Assembly: GCA_025330725.1 (NCBI GenBank)
Contig: JAIWND010000002.1
Location: forward strand, 496,001-560,000
Length of the DNA: 64,000 nucleotides
Reading direction: 5' to 3'
Source: Chlamydoabsidia padenii
Taxonomy: Eukaryota > Mucoromycota > Mucoromycetes > Mucorales > Cunninghamellaceae
Under the pieces are notes generated by a model. It saw only the letters and a program-made list of their open reading frames with translations. It ran no database searches and had not been told where the DNA came from. Every line of letters begins with the position of its first letter. Positions within the stretch are counted from its first letter, which is position 1. Below, piece by piece: positions 55,130 through 64,000 of the stretch. A program made the translations under genes and the position numbers.

Positions 55130-56263
55130 GGTAAAAAAAAGTTTTCAAAAGATGGTGAACAAGGGAAAAATAAAAAAACGAAAACAAAAAGCTTGCGCAC
55201 GAAATTGAAATTCGGGATTTAGATTTGAGTTTGAAAATACTCTTCTGCCATGCATTACGGTTTGGTTTTTTTCTGACCATCCAAGTCCATCTCGCTGAGA
55301 CCTTTGAAAGGTAATCATGCAACTTGGAGGCTAATTCGGATATTCTATTCAGTATAGATAGGTAAATAAAAGCTTGGAAGTTTGAGAAGAGGGGGAGACT
55401 TGGCATCAGGTGAGTGTCAAAAAAAAAAAAAAAAAAGTGATAGGGCGATGAGAAGTTGCCAAGCCATAAGTGTAGAAATTGACCTATCTCTAATCTGGGT
55501 ATAGATCAATCAAGTACTCAACATTCCAAAAGAAAGAAAAAAGTGACATTCATTATGGGGGTCGATTGTTCGTCATCTTTACAACTCCGCATTTGCTCAC
55601 ATGTCAAAGGAACCTCCACAAGGGGAGACCATAGTGCTACGCCGTACAACACTCTTATGTTGGGCTTGATGATGGAGGATCATGATAAAGAGAAAGACCT
55701 TCAACAAAAATCAATGTGGTTACATAAGCAAAGCAAACAAACAAACAGTCATGAAAGATCTACATGATGCTTTTCCACTTTCTTAAATAGTGATGCGTGC
55801 ATAGTCGACTCCACACCGCGTGGCCACATCGGCGGCGTTTTAATAATGAGGGAAATAAATAAATAAATATAAAAAAAAGGAGGAAATCCCCAGCTTGGGC
55901 AATATCTCCAGCCAATAGCAAATGACATCAGTTGTCATTTAGATTTGTTTAAGGAGGTGCATAGATATAAGATTTCAATAAGATACCAGGGTTGATTGTT
56001 TGAGGTGATTTTGCCCTTGGTAAGAAATTGGCTCAATCGCATTAAATGGGAGATTGGGCAAATTCCTTCGATTTAAAGCACTGGTTGGATAATTCAAATC
56101 CCGCCTTTTTTTTTATTTTATTTCAATCGCTCACTTCTTCCTTCCTCTCTCTTTTCTCTCCCCAACCTTTTTCTCACTTTATATCTTTCTTGTATTTATT
56201 CCTTTTTTGTATCTTTATCTCTTGTACTTTATTAAAAAATAAAACTCCCCCGATTCACTTGTT
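55130..56263. promoter_or_regulatory. Divergent spacer between UBP15 and an unknown gene
   Basis: It holds TCGGGATTTAG at 55212-55222 (about 83 bp upstream of the UBP15 ATG) and ATTCAAATCCCGCC at 56092-56105 (159 bp upstream of the next ATG). A poly-A run lies near 55419-55436. An ORF at 55554-55767 has no supporting features and is not called. Confidence 0.4.
56092..56105 (+). promoter_or_regulatory. Recurrent ATTCAAATCCCGCC element
   Basis: It lies 159 bp upstream of the ATG at 56264, in gene orientation, followed by a long C/T-rich stretch that probably contains the transcription start. Confidence 0.4.
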
Positions 56264-57121
56264 ATGATGATGACGACTTGTCAACGACCATTGAACCCTT
56301 CGCTATCGACCTCGATCTCGACCAACACCATCAGTACCTCAACAATACTTTCAGGTACAAAATGGCGTAAAAGCTTGGCTCGACTTTCCAAAAAGTTGAA
56401 GCACCCAAGACATTATGCAACACCACTATCTGGTACTGTTGCTGCTGCTGCCACTGAAAAACTCATCCGTCGACCCACTGGCACCATTCAAACGGAGGAT
56501 CTTACGGCCAGCCAATTTGCGTCAATGGCGGGTATTAGAATCAAACGAGGCAGGAACCACCAAGAAGAAGAAGAAGAAGAAGACGATGAACAAGACGATG
56601 AACAAGATAATCTACCTATGCTACTTGGTGAAACGGACGACAGTGACGACGACGACGACAGTGACGACGACGACACGACGACGAATCATAGGTCTTTGGA
56701 TTATCGACAAAAGCGACAGCTGACAACAAGGACAACAACAAAACTGCAATCCAATTCGGGAATGACATCGTGGTCTTGTTCCTCCTCTACTGCCTATCTT
56801 CCGATTTGGGATGTCCGGTTTTGGCAACAACAACAACCCGGTGGACAAGAAAAGAAAGAAGGATCCTCGTTATCTTCTTCACCTAGCCGTTGCTCGGATC
56901 TCTCTACCCTGGATGATACTTCACTCTCTAACAGTACCACTTCTTCAACAAGGCCTCCTCGGATATTCCATAAAGGTCGATTCCAGATTGTGTTGGGTGG
57001 GGATGACGGTGACCATTATACGCCTCTAAAACCATCCGGTGAACCCCTCGTCCGTACCACGTCTTCTGATTCAAACAATAATGTGGTGGAATGGCATCGA
57101 AAAAGGACATTGACACACTGA
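56264..57121 (+). CDS. Acidic, low-complexity protein of unknown function
   Basis: This intronless frame of 285 residues starts MMMTTCQRPLNPSLS. The N-terminal third is basic (KWRKSLARLSKKLKHPRH). It is followed by two acidic blocks, roughly residues 100-117 (Glu/Asp/Gln) and 124-136 (Asp/Ser), and a Ser-rich stretch. Short ordered-looking motifs are LTASQFASMAGIRI near residue 82 and RIFHKGRFQIVLGG near 237. Charge segregation suggests a nucleic-acid- or chromatin-associated protein, but that is speculation. No domain family was recognised. An upstream promoter-like element and a pyrimidine tract support it being a real gene. Confidence 0.65.
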   Translation: MMMTTCQRPLNPSLSTSISTNTISTSTILSGTKWRKSLARLSKKLKHPRHYATPLSGTVAAAATEKLIRRPTGTIQTEDLTASQFASMAGIRIKRGRNHQEEEEEEDDEQDDEQDNLPMLLGETDDSDDDDDSDDDDTTTNHRSLDYRQKRQLTTRTTTKLQSNSGMTSWSCSSSTAYLPIWDVRFWQQQQPGGQEKKEGSSLSSSPSRCSDLSTLDDTSLSNSTTSSTRPPRIFHKGRFQIVLGGDDGDHYTPLKPSGEPLVRTTSSDSNNNVVEWHRKRTLTH

Positions 57122-57661
57122 ATTAGATAGCACCACCCCCTTACATCTTCTTTTATCTGATCACACAACATTATACCCCCCCTATTGAATCCACACCCTC
57201 ACTCTCTTTTTATTATACATATGTGCAGACGTTACTATGATTCAACTACCTAACATTGATTACTAGTGTTACTTATTTTAGACATACATTTTATATATTA
57301 TACCCATTAACCCCAACACGATCCTCTACACTATACCCTTTCCATGTTTACCCTCATTTGACTTTTTATCATTATATGGTTATAAGAATAGCTTATTATC
57401 TTTTTACCTCCATAGTATATGCCACTCTTTTACTTTATGTACATAATAATAACTAAATAAAAATAAAAAAACTGTATATGCGCCAAGCAAAATAGATCAT
57501 TGATTATCTATGGTGGGATGGGGTATGGTCTGTGTTTACATGCATGCGTCCACTAGATTGTATAAGACTACTAAAGTAAACAGTAATGTGTAAAAACGTC
57601 TACTTTATTATTGAATAATAACATACAAACGAGGGTGTATACTAATCTAGGTGAAGTAATG
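57122..57661. other. 3' region of the acidic protein gene
   Basis: It is AT-rich and C-rich in places, with AATAAAAATAAA near 57456. No reverse-transcriptase motif or other coding sequence was found on either strand, which matters for the TERT fragment next door. Confidence 0.5.
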
Positions 57662-57796
57662 TTACAAAATGGAATGGAGACGGGGGGCTATCATATTTAG
57701 GTAACGTTTGTTGATCCAATCATCCCTGGTTCTGAAAGCATATTTACAGGTCTTGATCCAAGTGGTGTTGTTCCCCGGTACTCCTTGGCGTGAGAT
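57662..57796 (-). other. 44-codon open stretch downstream of the TERT fragment
   Basis: After an AATAG acceptor-like site, the minus strand is open for 44 codons (including NNTTWIKTCKYAF and RYLNMIAPRLHSIL) to a TAA at 57664-57662. It could be a terminal exon of the TERT relic or of something else. It does not contain telomerase catalytic motifs and I did not recognise it. Confidence 0.25.
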
Positions 57797-57909
57797 CTAT
57801 TGACAATGTTGTGTGTTTCATGATGATCGTGACAATCCCCCTGTTGATCCAACACAATGAGAGAAAGAGAAACAAAATCCTATGTTTGAAAAGTTATCAT
57901 AAAGACGAG

Positions 57910-58960
57910 TTAGTCAAGTGTTTCCACCAGTTCATAGCGTTCATTCAAGGATTTGAAGATAAAGGATCGATTCATCTTGAGCCAATCATCATGTCGGTAG
58001 AAGAAGAGCCTTTTTTCCTGGTCATCAGGCTTGGTCACATAGAAGCAGATCTAGAACAGAACAAAAAAGAAAGAGTATAGTGAGTAATTTGATATATTTT
58101 CCCCCACCCAATGACTTACTCGGATCAACTGAGTGATATACTTGTTCAATAGCCAGAAGATTGCGGAGACCATAAGATCGACAGATTCTTCGGATGATGG
58201 GCCAAGCCAGGCACAGTCAGAGATATTGAAATCAGCCAAAAGGTCATCGGACCGGAGTGTGCCATTGTCACCCATAGATAACCACTTGTTGAGTACTATT
58301 AAAAAGAAGTGATAGTTCAAGTTACATATTCAGGTTAAAATGACATTAGATCAGCACTTACTTTTCCAAAACGCCCGCTGGTTCTTTTTCGAGCCAAAAA
58401 AAAGGATAACGGAAATACCGTGGATACAAATACAAAAACATCAGATGGAGAGATCGCCAAGTTATCAAGGTTATCCTTTTTAAACCCATCAAGATACAGT
58501 GATATATTAGTATGTATTTATGTGAAGGATACCCTTCTTTATATATTACCTTTGTTGGACACAGTCGGTTCAACCAATGAAAAATAGATCGTCGAGGGTG
58601 ATTCTTGATGATTTTATGGATGATCGGGATAAGTGGTTTGAATCGTCGTAGTGTTGTCTGTGCGGGAAAAAAAATAAATAAAGGTGTTCAGTAAGATTAC
58701 GTTTTGCCACTGTATTTTCTTTTTTTATCGTGTCACCTTTTATTGAGGGTCATATTCAAGATATAGTTGTCAGCAAATAAACCTACAAGCTTTACTTAAG
58801 ATTCCTAGTTAGTCAATGGGAATCAGTGCAACGGCATAGTAGTCTTACCTTTAGTCGAGAAGACAAAAGGGAGTTCATGGTTCTTGTTCAGAGAAGATGT
58901 TGCAATTGCCTCTGATTCAAGGTCTGGGTGACGATAGTTTCTTACTTGTGTTTCATTCAT
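57910..58960 (-). pseudogene. TERT: Telomerase reverse transcriptase (TERT) fragment
   Basis: Exons 58657-58550, 58475-58362, 58295-58120 and 58050-57910 on the minus strand encode the TERT RNA-binding domain. RRFKPLIPIIHKIIKNHPRR leads to a CP-type NRLCP, then VFVFVSTVFPLSFF (QFP), NISDCAWLGPS, and the T motif ICFYVTKPDDQEKRLFFYR (motif T/1). The block closely follows the human order. At the A8 run 58396-58403 the frame is off by one base; restoring it makes all downstream phases agree. The upstream exon (about 58960-58849) does not join in frame. The frame ends TAA at 57912-57910, directly after motif 1. Neither the N-terminal TEN domain nor RT motifs A to E are present in the neighbourhood, so this cannot be an active telomerase. 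A full copy presumably exists elsewhere, or the assembly is faulty. Confidence 0.75.
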
Positions 58961-59796
58961 CTTCGAACTGGTAACGTCGCTTGGTAGATCCAACGTTGAT
59001 TGCTGCTGCTGCTTGTACTGTTGTTGTTGTTGTAATGTTGTAGTCGAAGATGTTGAAGTTCATTGTTAACTGTCAAAAAAGAAGAAGAAAAAAAGGAAGG
59101 AAAGAAAAGGGACAAAGCGGATGTTAAAAAACCAATGCCCACCCAAATTTAATGTGGAATCAGTGGGACCACTGCACTACACCAACTTTTTCGGTCAAAA
59201 TTGACCTTTAGTGGACGTCTCCTACTTCCAGATCTCTCGATACCATTTTCCATTTACATCAAGATTTATATTATGAAGATACAATACCCCAGGACATTTT
59301 GTGTTAACCTCGTTCCATGGAAAAGTTGTATTATGAACATTTTGGTCCACCCCACACACAAAAATCATGCGTTTCAAATCCCGGTTTTGAGATCCCGATT
59401 CTGGATCGTAGAGACAAGAGAAGAGGTCAAGTTGCATAAAGCGTTTTTTTATTATAAAGTGATTGTATGACAATGGGAAGACAAATAGATAAAGATATGT
59501 ATAAAGTATATATATTTGTTTGTGCATCTATACATGAGAACAAAGTAGAGCCACTTTGAACCAAGATGGAATACAACTTCAATTCATGTACAACGAACTA
59601 TCAAAAGTTCCCGAATTCTAATAACAAAAGAGAGAAGGAAGATAATATAAAGAGGGAGGGAAGAATAGAATACACACCAAAATAATACTAATAAGAATAA
59701 AGTAGGACAAAAAAAAAACTAGTAAACAAGTATAGATAAAAACATATAAAACAGGATAAAGATTGTTTGAGTAGCAGTAAGAGGTGGCGACACATT
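58961..59796. other. Spacer with repeat relic and promoter-like element
   Basis: It contains a segment near 59160-59215 related to the 62-bp units at 49.1 kb, and GTTTCAAATCCCGG at 59371-59384. The rest is AT-rich 3' flank of the PUF gene. No gene was recognised, and in particular no TEN domain of TERT. Confidence 0.4.
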
Positions 59797-59935
59797 TTAG
59801 TCCCGAGCTTTTTGATCTTGGTCTGTTGCATCATCGTCATCAGTCGACGCGGTGTAAATGTTGCTTTGGTAATCATCGCCCCCGTTAGTAGCATTGATTA
59901 ATGGCAATAGCTTTTCGACTTCTATTAGTTGGCAA

Positions 59936-59980
<45 letters not shown>

Positions 59981-62900
59981 CATTAGACAACGTGGTTTCC
60001 ATCAATTCCCCTCCTACTTTTTTACTTACTTTGAATCAGGTGTTTTCCATAGGTATACTTCTTCAATGATTGCAAATGAGGCCTGATCTTGTTCACCAAG
60101 AGTTCACGCTGATCATCGTCCACCACGTCCAACATTTTTTGTACCACATAATTGGCATACTGGTCCTTCATCATAGTCACCAAGGGATAAGAGCTATTTG
60201 GGAAAAAAAAAAAAAATTAATATCTGATATGTCCTTCTTTTTTTGTATGTATCATTACTTGTCAGGTCTACATTGCAACACTTCTTCAATCAATAGTTGT
60301 CTGTCACGTTTAGAACCATGATCAACACATTTTTCCACAACGTTACTGGCAAACTTGTGCTTGCTGAGCTGGAGTACTTGACCACGAATCTTGCTGATCA
60401 CCATCGCCTTGTCCACAGGCCGTCCACGTTCGAGTATGTGCTGGATAACATAGTTGCCATATTGATCTTGCACCAATTGTCCAGTACAGCGATGAAGTTC
60501 TTCTAGTAGAGGGCCGGTTTGCACGTCGGTACAGTGTTCAAACATTCGCTGGATCACACGACAGCCATAAGGGTGGGTTGCCAAATTGTATACTTGTCCG
60601 TGGAAAGCGTCGATGATGAATTGGATATAAGCGGCAGGCACACGTTCAATCGCCTAGAGCAATACGAAATACAAGAGGTTAGTGGATCATATATTCTTTC
60701 GCTGTTGACTTTACATACCTTTTGGATGACATGATTGCCATTTTGATCCTTGATGCATTTGAGTACACAACCATCCAGTTCACCGACAAGCTTAGCTTGT
60801 TGTTCAGTCAACACATGTTCTAAAGCCTATGAAGAAGAAAAAGGGAGTGAGCATGATTTGACGTTTCATCGACCGATTGTTGTTGTTGTTTTTGCGGGGA
60901 GGGTTACCTTTTGGACAACACGACAACCATACATTTGCAGAGACAGTGATATAACATGACCTTCCATTTGCTTAGCCAGAATAGACTTTTGCATTTGATT
61001 ACCTTACAAAAAAAAAAAAAAAGTTAAACATTTTAATGGAAGGAGAGAAGGGGGTTAGACTTACCATGTTCAAAGAATTTTTGCAAGACATAGTTTCCAA
61101 AGACATCAGTCATCAATTGAAGAGCATTAGGGAGTACTTCTTCAAAAACCAATTGTTTTTCTTCACTGTTAGCGGTTTCCAGTTTCTGTTGTATGAATCG
61201 AGAGCCATGTTGATCACCGCTGAATTCCACAATATGTTCAGCAATATCCTTGAGTTCATACTTTTTGTTCTTAGAGTTTCGGAATTCTTCCAACAAAGCA
61301 CTACGAATGTTGAGGGCCATATCTTGAGAAGTACTGTTATTGCTGCCATTGTTACTGTTCGAAGAGGCTTGCGTTGTCGAGACACCAGACGAGAGAGCCA
61401 GGTTGGTTTCCGCGTGATGAGAAGGTTGGTTACGCACACGATAGTTTGTGTCCAAATTTCCCGAGTTCATGCCAAATCCACCAGACACTTGCTGTTGTTG
61501 TTGAAGCTGTTGCTGAAGCAATAATTGTTGTCGTGCCACCATGAGTTGCTGTTGTTGCTGTTGGATCAATAATTGTTGTTGTTGCATTTGTTGCATAGGT
61601 TGAAGTTTCTTGTTTTCGTTTCCCGTATTGATGCCAAAGTTGAATTGTTCTTCAGAATCTCCACCGACAGGAGCCGATAGAGGGCCAGAGGGACCAAAAG
61701 CCATAGAAGCTATATATATATATATATATAAAAGTGAGATATTAGTGTATCTTCTTGATGTTGCTTTTTCTTGTATAAGACTTACTTTGTTGACGTCGAT
61801 ACATATCTCTTGCATCCCATTGGTTATCCGCACGGTTCATATCATCATTACGTGAATCATTCATTGCCAGCATGGACGACAAGGGCGGGGTCGCAAAAGA
61901 TTGCATAGGACCATACAAATGAGGACTGGCCAAATTACTTCCACCAGTATATGGACTGCCATAATTTTGAAGTTGTTGTTGTTGCATACGAAGAGCCCGT
62001 TGTTGTTGTTGAAGTTGCATTTGCAAATACCGATTCTGTTGCATCATACCATAATCATCCTATATATATATAAAATTAGACTAAAACCCAATTACATGTT
62101 ATCGAATGACTTACCTCGTCATTTAATCCAAAGGATCCAAATTGCTTCATCATCATTTCCGCTTGAGAATCCATATTCATCATGCTGTAATCGTTGCCAC
62201 TTTCAGCACTACGGTTGTTGTTGTTGTTGTTATCCATGTTTCTCCCAGGAGGTGTAGAGTTGGATCGAGCGGGAGGAGGTGGAGGCTGTGCAAACTTGTT
62301 GTTTTTCAAAGGAGGAGACAGGGCGCGCAGAGCATTGATTCGGTTAGCATGGTTGCGTTCAGATTCATCCATCATGGACAACATGGCCGCCGATGAACGA
62401 TCATTAGGATCAGCGCCACCTCTGGTATCATAATGTTGCTGGCCACGGTAAGGAGATGAAGAAGCCGCCAACATTGTATCGTTTTCAGTCGTATCCAAAT
62501 CAGAAGAGTCGAACCCATTTGCCACATGACGTTGACGAGCTTGTTGCTGTTGTTGCTGAAGTGCAAATAGCGGTGAAGGTGTTCGGGGAAAGTCCTATTG
62601 GAATGAGGGATTAGTATTCTAATGACAGACAACTTGTTTTCCTTTTCAATATCCACTTACTTCTTGAATTATTTCCACCAAATTACGTCCCCTATGACCG
62701 GACATATCATCAGTCGAGTTAAACTTGTTACCACGTTTCCCTTGTTGTTGTTGCTGTTGTTGTTGAGCATACTGAGCAGCAGGATGATCATATTCTATAA
62801 AGAAAGAAAAAGGTCAGTAAGGCAAGATGATCAATTTGATGATATTACCATTTCCACTATGATCCCAAATTTGTTTCCAAGGGTCGTTTGATTGGCTGTT

Positions 62901-63346
62901 GTAACCGGAGAGAGAGTCCATTTTAGGTCTAGGTGACATACCGCCATAATTCGCCACCACCTCAGTAGTAGTGTTGTTGCTAGGATAATCCTGTTCGGTC
63001 TGACTACCATGTCGAGAGTGTAATGCCTTCATCTGTTGTTGATAGAGGGCTTGAGTAGGAGGAGCACTGTTGGACCGGTCATTAGTGTCATCATGAGGGA
63101 ACAAGTGGGAAGTACCAGAAGCCGTAAATAGGTCATAATCACCGTCGTATTTGCCTTGGAGTAATGCAGCCAACTATAACCAATTAACAAAATAGGGTTA
63201 ATAAAGGGCAGAAGAGAGAGAGAGGTTTTATTTTAACCAAGTCTTACCTGGCCTTGAGGTTGATTAGTCGCTTGAGGTTGGTGCAAGTCGTATCGTTGAC
63301 CACCAGTAGAGTGGGTGTCTTCAAAAAGTCTTGGCATCATTGACAT
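59797..63346 (-). CDS. Pumilio/PUF-domain RNA-binding protein
   Basis: Eleven exons, from 63346-63248 to 59921-59797, give 947 residues. The N-terminal 560 residues are disordered and rich in Gln, Asn, Ser and Pro, with several Q runs. The C-terminal Pumilio homology domain (about 570-920) has eight repeats with visible three-residue RNA-binding cores, for example GSRFIQQ, GNYVLQK, GCRVVQK, GNHVIQK, GCRVIQR, GNYVIQH, ASNVVEK and ANYVVQK. This canonical order predicts recognition of a UGUANAUA-like site in 3'-UTRs. It most resembles the Puf3/PUM group. PUF proteins recruit the CCR4-NOT deadenylase, whose CAF1 subunit is encoded at 5.1 kb. The ATG at 63346 is the first of three closely spaced in-frame ATGs. 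Confidence 0.94.
59937..59972. repeat. Poly-A run in a PUF gene intron
   Basis: About 36 consecutive A on the plus strand lie inside the last intron of the PUF gene. Similar long homopolymers occur at 14801-14820, 30780-30798, 32356-32382, 48531-48551 and 49959-49991. Such runs are error-prone in sequencing and matter when judging nearby frame shifts. Confidence 0.9.
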
Positions 63347-63898
63347 TACCAGTTATACAAAGACAACCAAGAGGATGAGGATCGCCGAGTATAGGAAGAA
63401 TAGAGAGCCTGGTCAAATAAATGAAAAGGTTCGATACAGGAGGGAGGGGGGATTTATTAAAAAGTAAGTACAATGTATAGTCTCTTCAGTAGATGAAGAG
63501 AAGTGTATGAGTCTATATAATATATATATATACAAAGGAAGAATATATAAGGGGGATGATGGAAGTTTTACAAAAAGGCAAAGAAAGAAGAAGGAAAAAA
63601 AAAAAAAAAAAAAGTAAACAAAAATTTATATCAAAGATCCTCAAACATTTCAAACGGCGCCTAAGGCTGTTTTTGAATTCAATTCCAAGCAATAAGTTAG
63701 TATGGTACTGTACATACATCATTTTGATTTTATTAAGTAGAATATGAGAGAATGGGATATGGACTGACTATACTATAAAAAAGGGTTGATATATAAAAAC
63801 ACATGTGTAGTAATGATAATAATAACACTAGGGCAAGTAATAAGAATATTTATAAGATAGACTATAAGGGATACACTATAGGGCTGGTTGTTGTTTTT
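63347..63898. other. Upstream region of the PUF gene
   Basis: It contains purine-rich stretches near 63580-63615, an ATATATATAT run near 63520, and a TTTCAAACGGCGCC near 63648. No additional gene was recognised. Confidence 0.4.
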
Positions 63899-64000
63899 TT
63901 AAGAAGACGCTTGTTGATGATGATGATGATGATCAGTTGGTGGAATGGTATCGTATTTTCTTGTGCTGAAGGGAGTTGTCGGAGTAGGAGGTGCACCACC
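63899..64000 (-). CDS. C-terminal fragment of a minus-strand gene
   Basis: The minus strand is open from the window edge for 33 codons, beginning GGAPPTPTTPFSTRKYD, then a run of five His and two Gln, and ends ASS before TAA at 63901-63899. The gene continues beyond the window. The low-complexity tail is not diagnostic of any family. Confidence 0.5.
   Translation of the reverse strand, partial: GGAPPTPTTPFSTRKYDTIPPTDHHHHHQQASS

Noticed and set aside
55554..55767. Open frame of about 71 codons upstream of UBP15
   Set aside because: No splice context, promoter-like element or recognisable motif, and its composition is not protein-like.
57662..57796. Terminal exon supplying the missing telomerase catalytic part
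   Set aside because: Only 44 codons are present and none of the RT motifs can be seen.

Overview
The window is nuclear DNA from a filamentous fungus, most probably Mucoromycota and plausibly Mucorales. That call rests on the sequence and on recalled family knowledge, not on a search. The intergenic DNA is AT-rich. Genes carry many short introns (mostly 40-170 bp) with GTAAGT-type donors and CTAAC-type branch points. The gene set mixes fungal markers (IPC synthase AUR1, a fungal Na+/H+ antiporter, alpha-arrestins) with genes that model yeasts lack (TRAP1, ENOSF1). All gene models below were assembled by hand from frame, splice sites and family motifs. For the recognised genes the exon lengths sum to an intact frame.

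Layout. 1-5.0 kb: degenerate coding remnants, including two related tracts (about 1.28-1.90 and 4.22-4.73 kb). 5.1-6.4 kb: CAF1 deadenylase (+). 6.8-8.0 kb: malate dehydrogenase with a peroxisomal C-terminus (-). 8.6-12.0 kb: TPS2/TPS3-like trehalose-synthesis protein (+). 12.3-13.7 kb: tail-anchored Nudix hydrolase (+). 13.9-15.4 kb: AUR1 (-). 15.8-16.4 kb: NAA50 (-). 16.5-17.95 kb: dispersed repeat copy A. 18.5-20.3 kb: Na+/H+ antiporter (-). 21.0-24.0 kb: long polyQ arrestin-like protein (-). 24.0-27.5 kb: a gene desert with a possible spliced RNA and a cryptic minus-strand gene. 27.5-33.2 kb: full-length ABCC transporter (+). 33.9-34.6 kb: ribosomal protein eS7 (+). 35.2-36.7 kb: complex I 49-kDa subunit (-). 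37.75-39.3 kb: repeat copy B. 39.8-41.6 kb: second arrestin-like protein (+). 41.9-43.9 kb: sphingomyelinase-like phosphodiesterase (+). 44.3-45.6 kb: ENOSF1/L-fuconate dehydratase (+). 45.8-46.1 kb: small unknown protein (-). 46.2-48.9 kb: mitochondrial HSP90 TRAP1 (+). 49.1-49.85 kb: repeat fragment and pseudogene. 50.5-55.1 kb: USP7/Ubp15 deubiquitinase (-). 56.3-57.1 kb: acidic unknown protein (+). 57.9-59.0 kb: broken telomerase reverse transcriptase fragment (-). 59.8-63.3 kb: Pumilio/PUF protein (-). 63.9-64.0 kb: C-terminus of a further minus-strand gene.

The genes are mainly unrelated housekeeping functions, not a cluster. Loose themes are mRNA decay and silencing (CAF1 and a PUF protein, which often act together), sphingolipid turnover (AUR1 and an ISC1/nSMase-like enzyme), and arrestin plus deubiquitinase trafficking factors.

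Three signals go beyond ordinary annotation. A short sequence close to TTTCAAATCCCGC recurs in many intergenic regions, often 85-160 bp upstream of start codons. A 1.4-1.5 kb dispersed repeat family contains an internal 238-bp duplication and a conserved 65-codon ORF. A TERT relic retains the RNA-binding domain motifs but has no catalytic reverse-transcriptase motifs. I saw no CRISPR array and recognised no tRNA, rRNA or snRNA gene.
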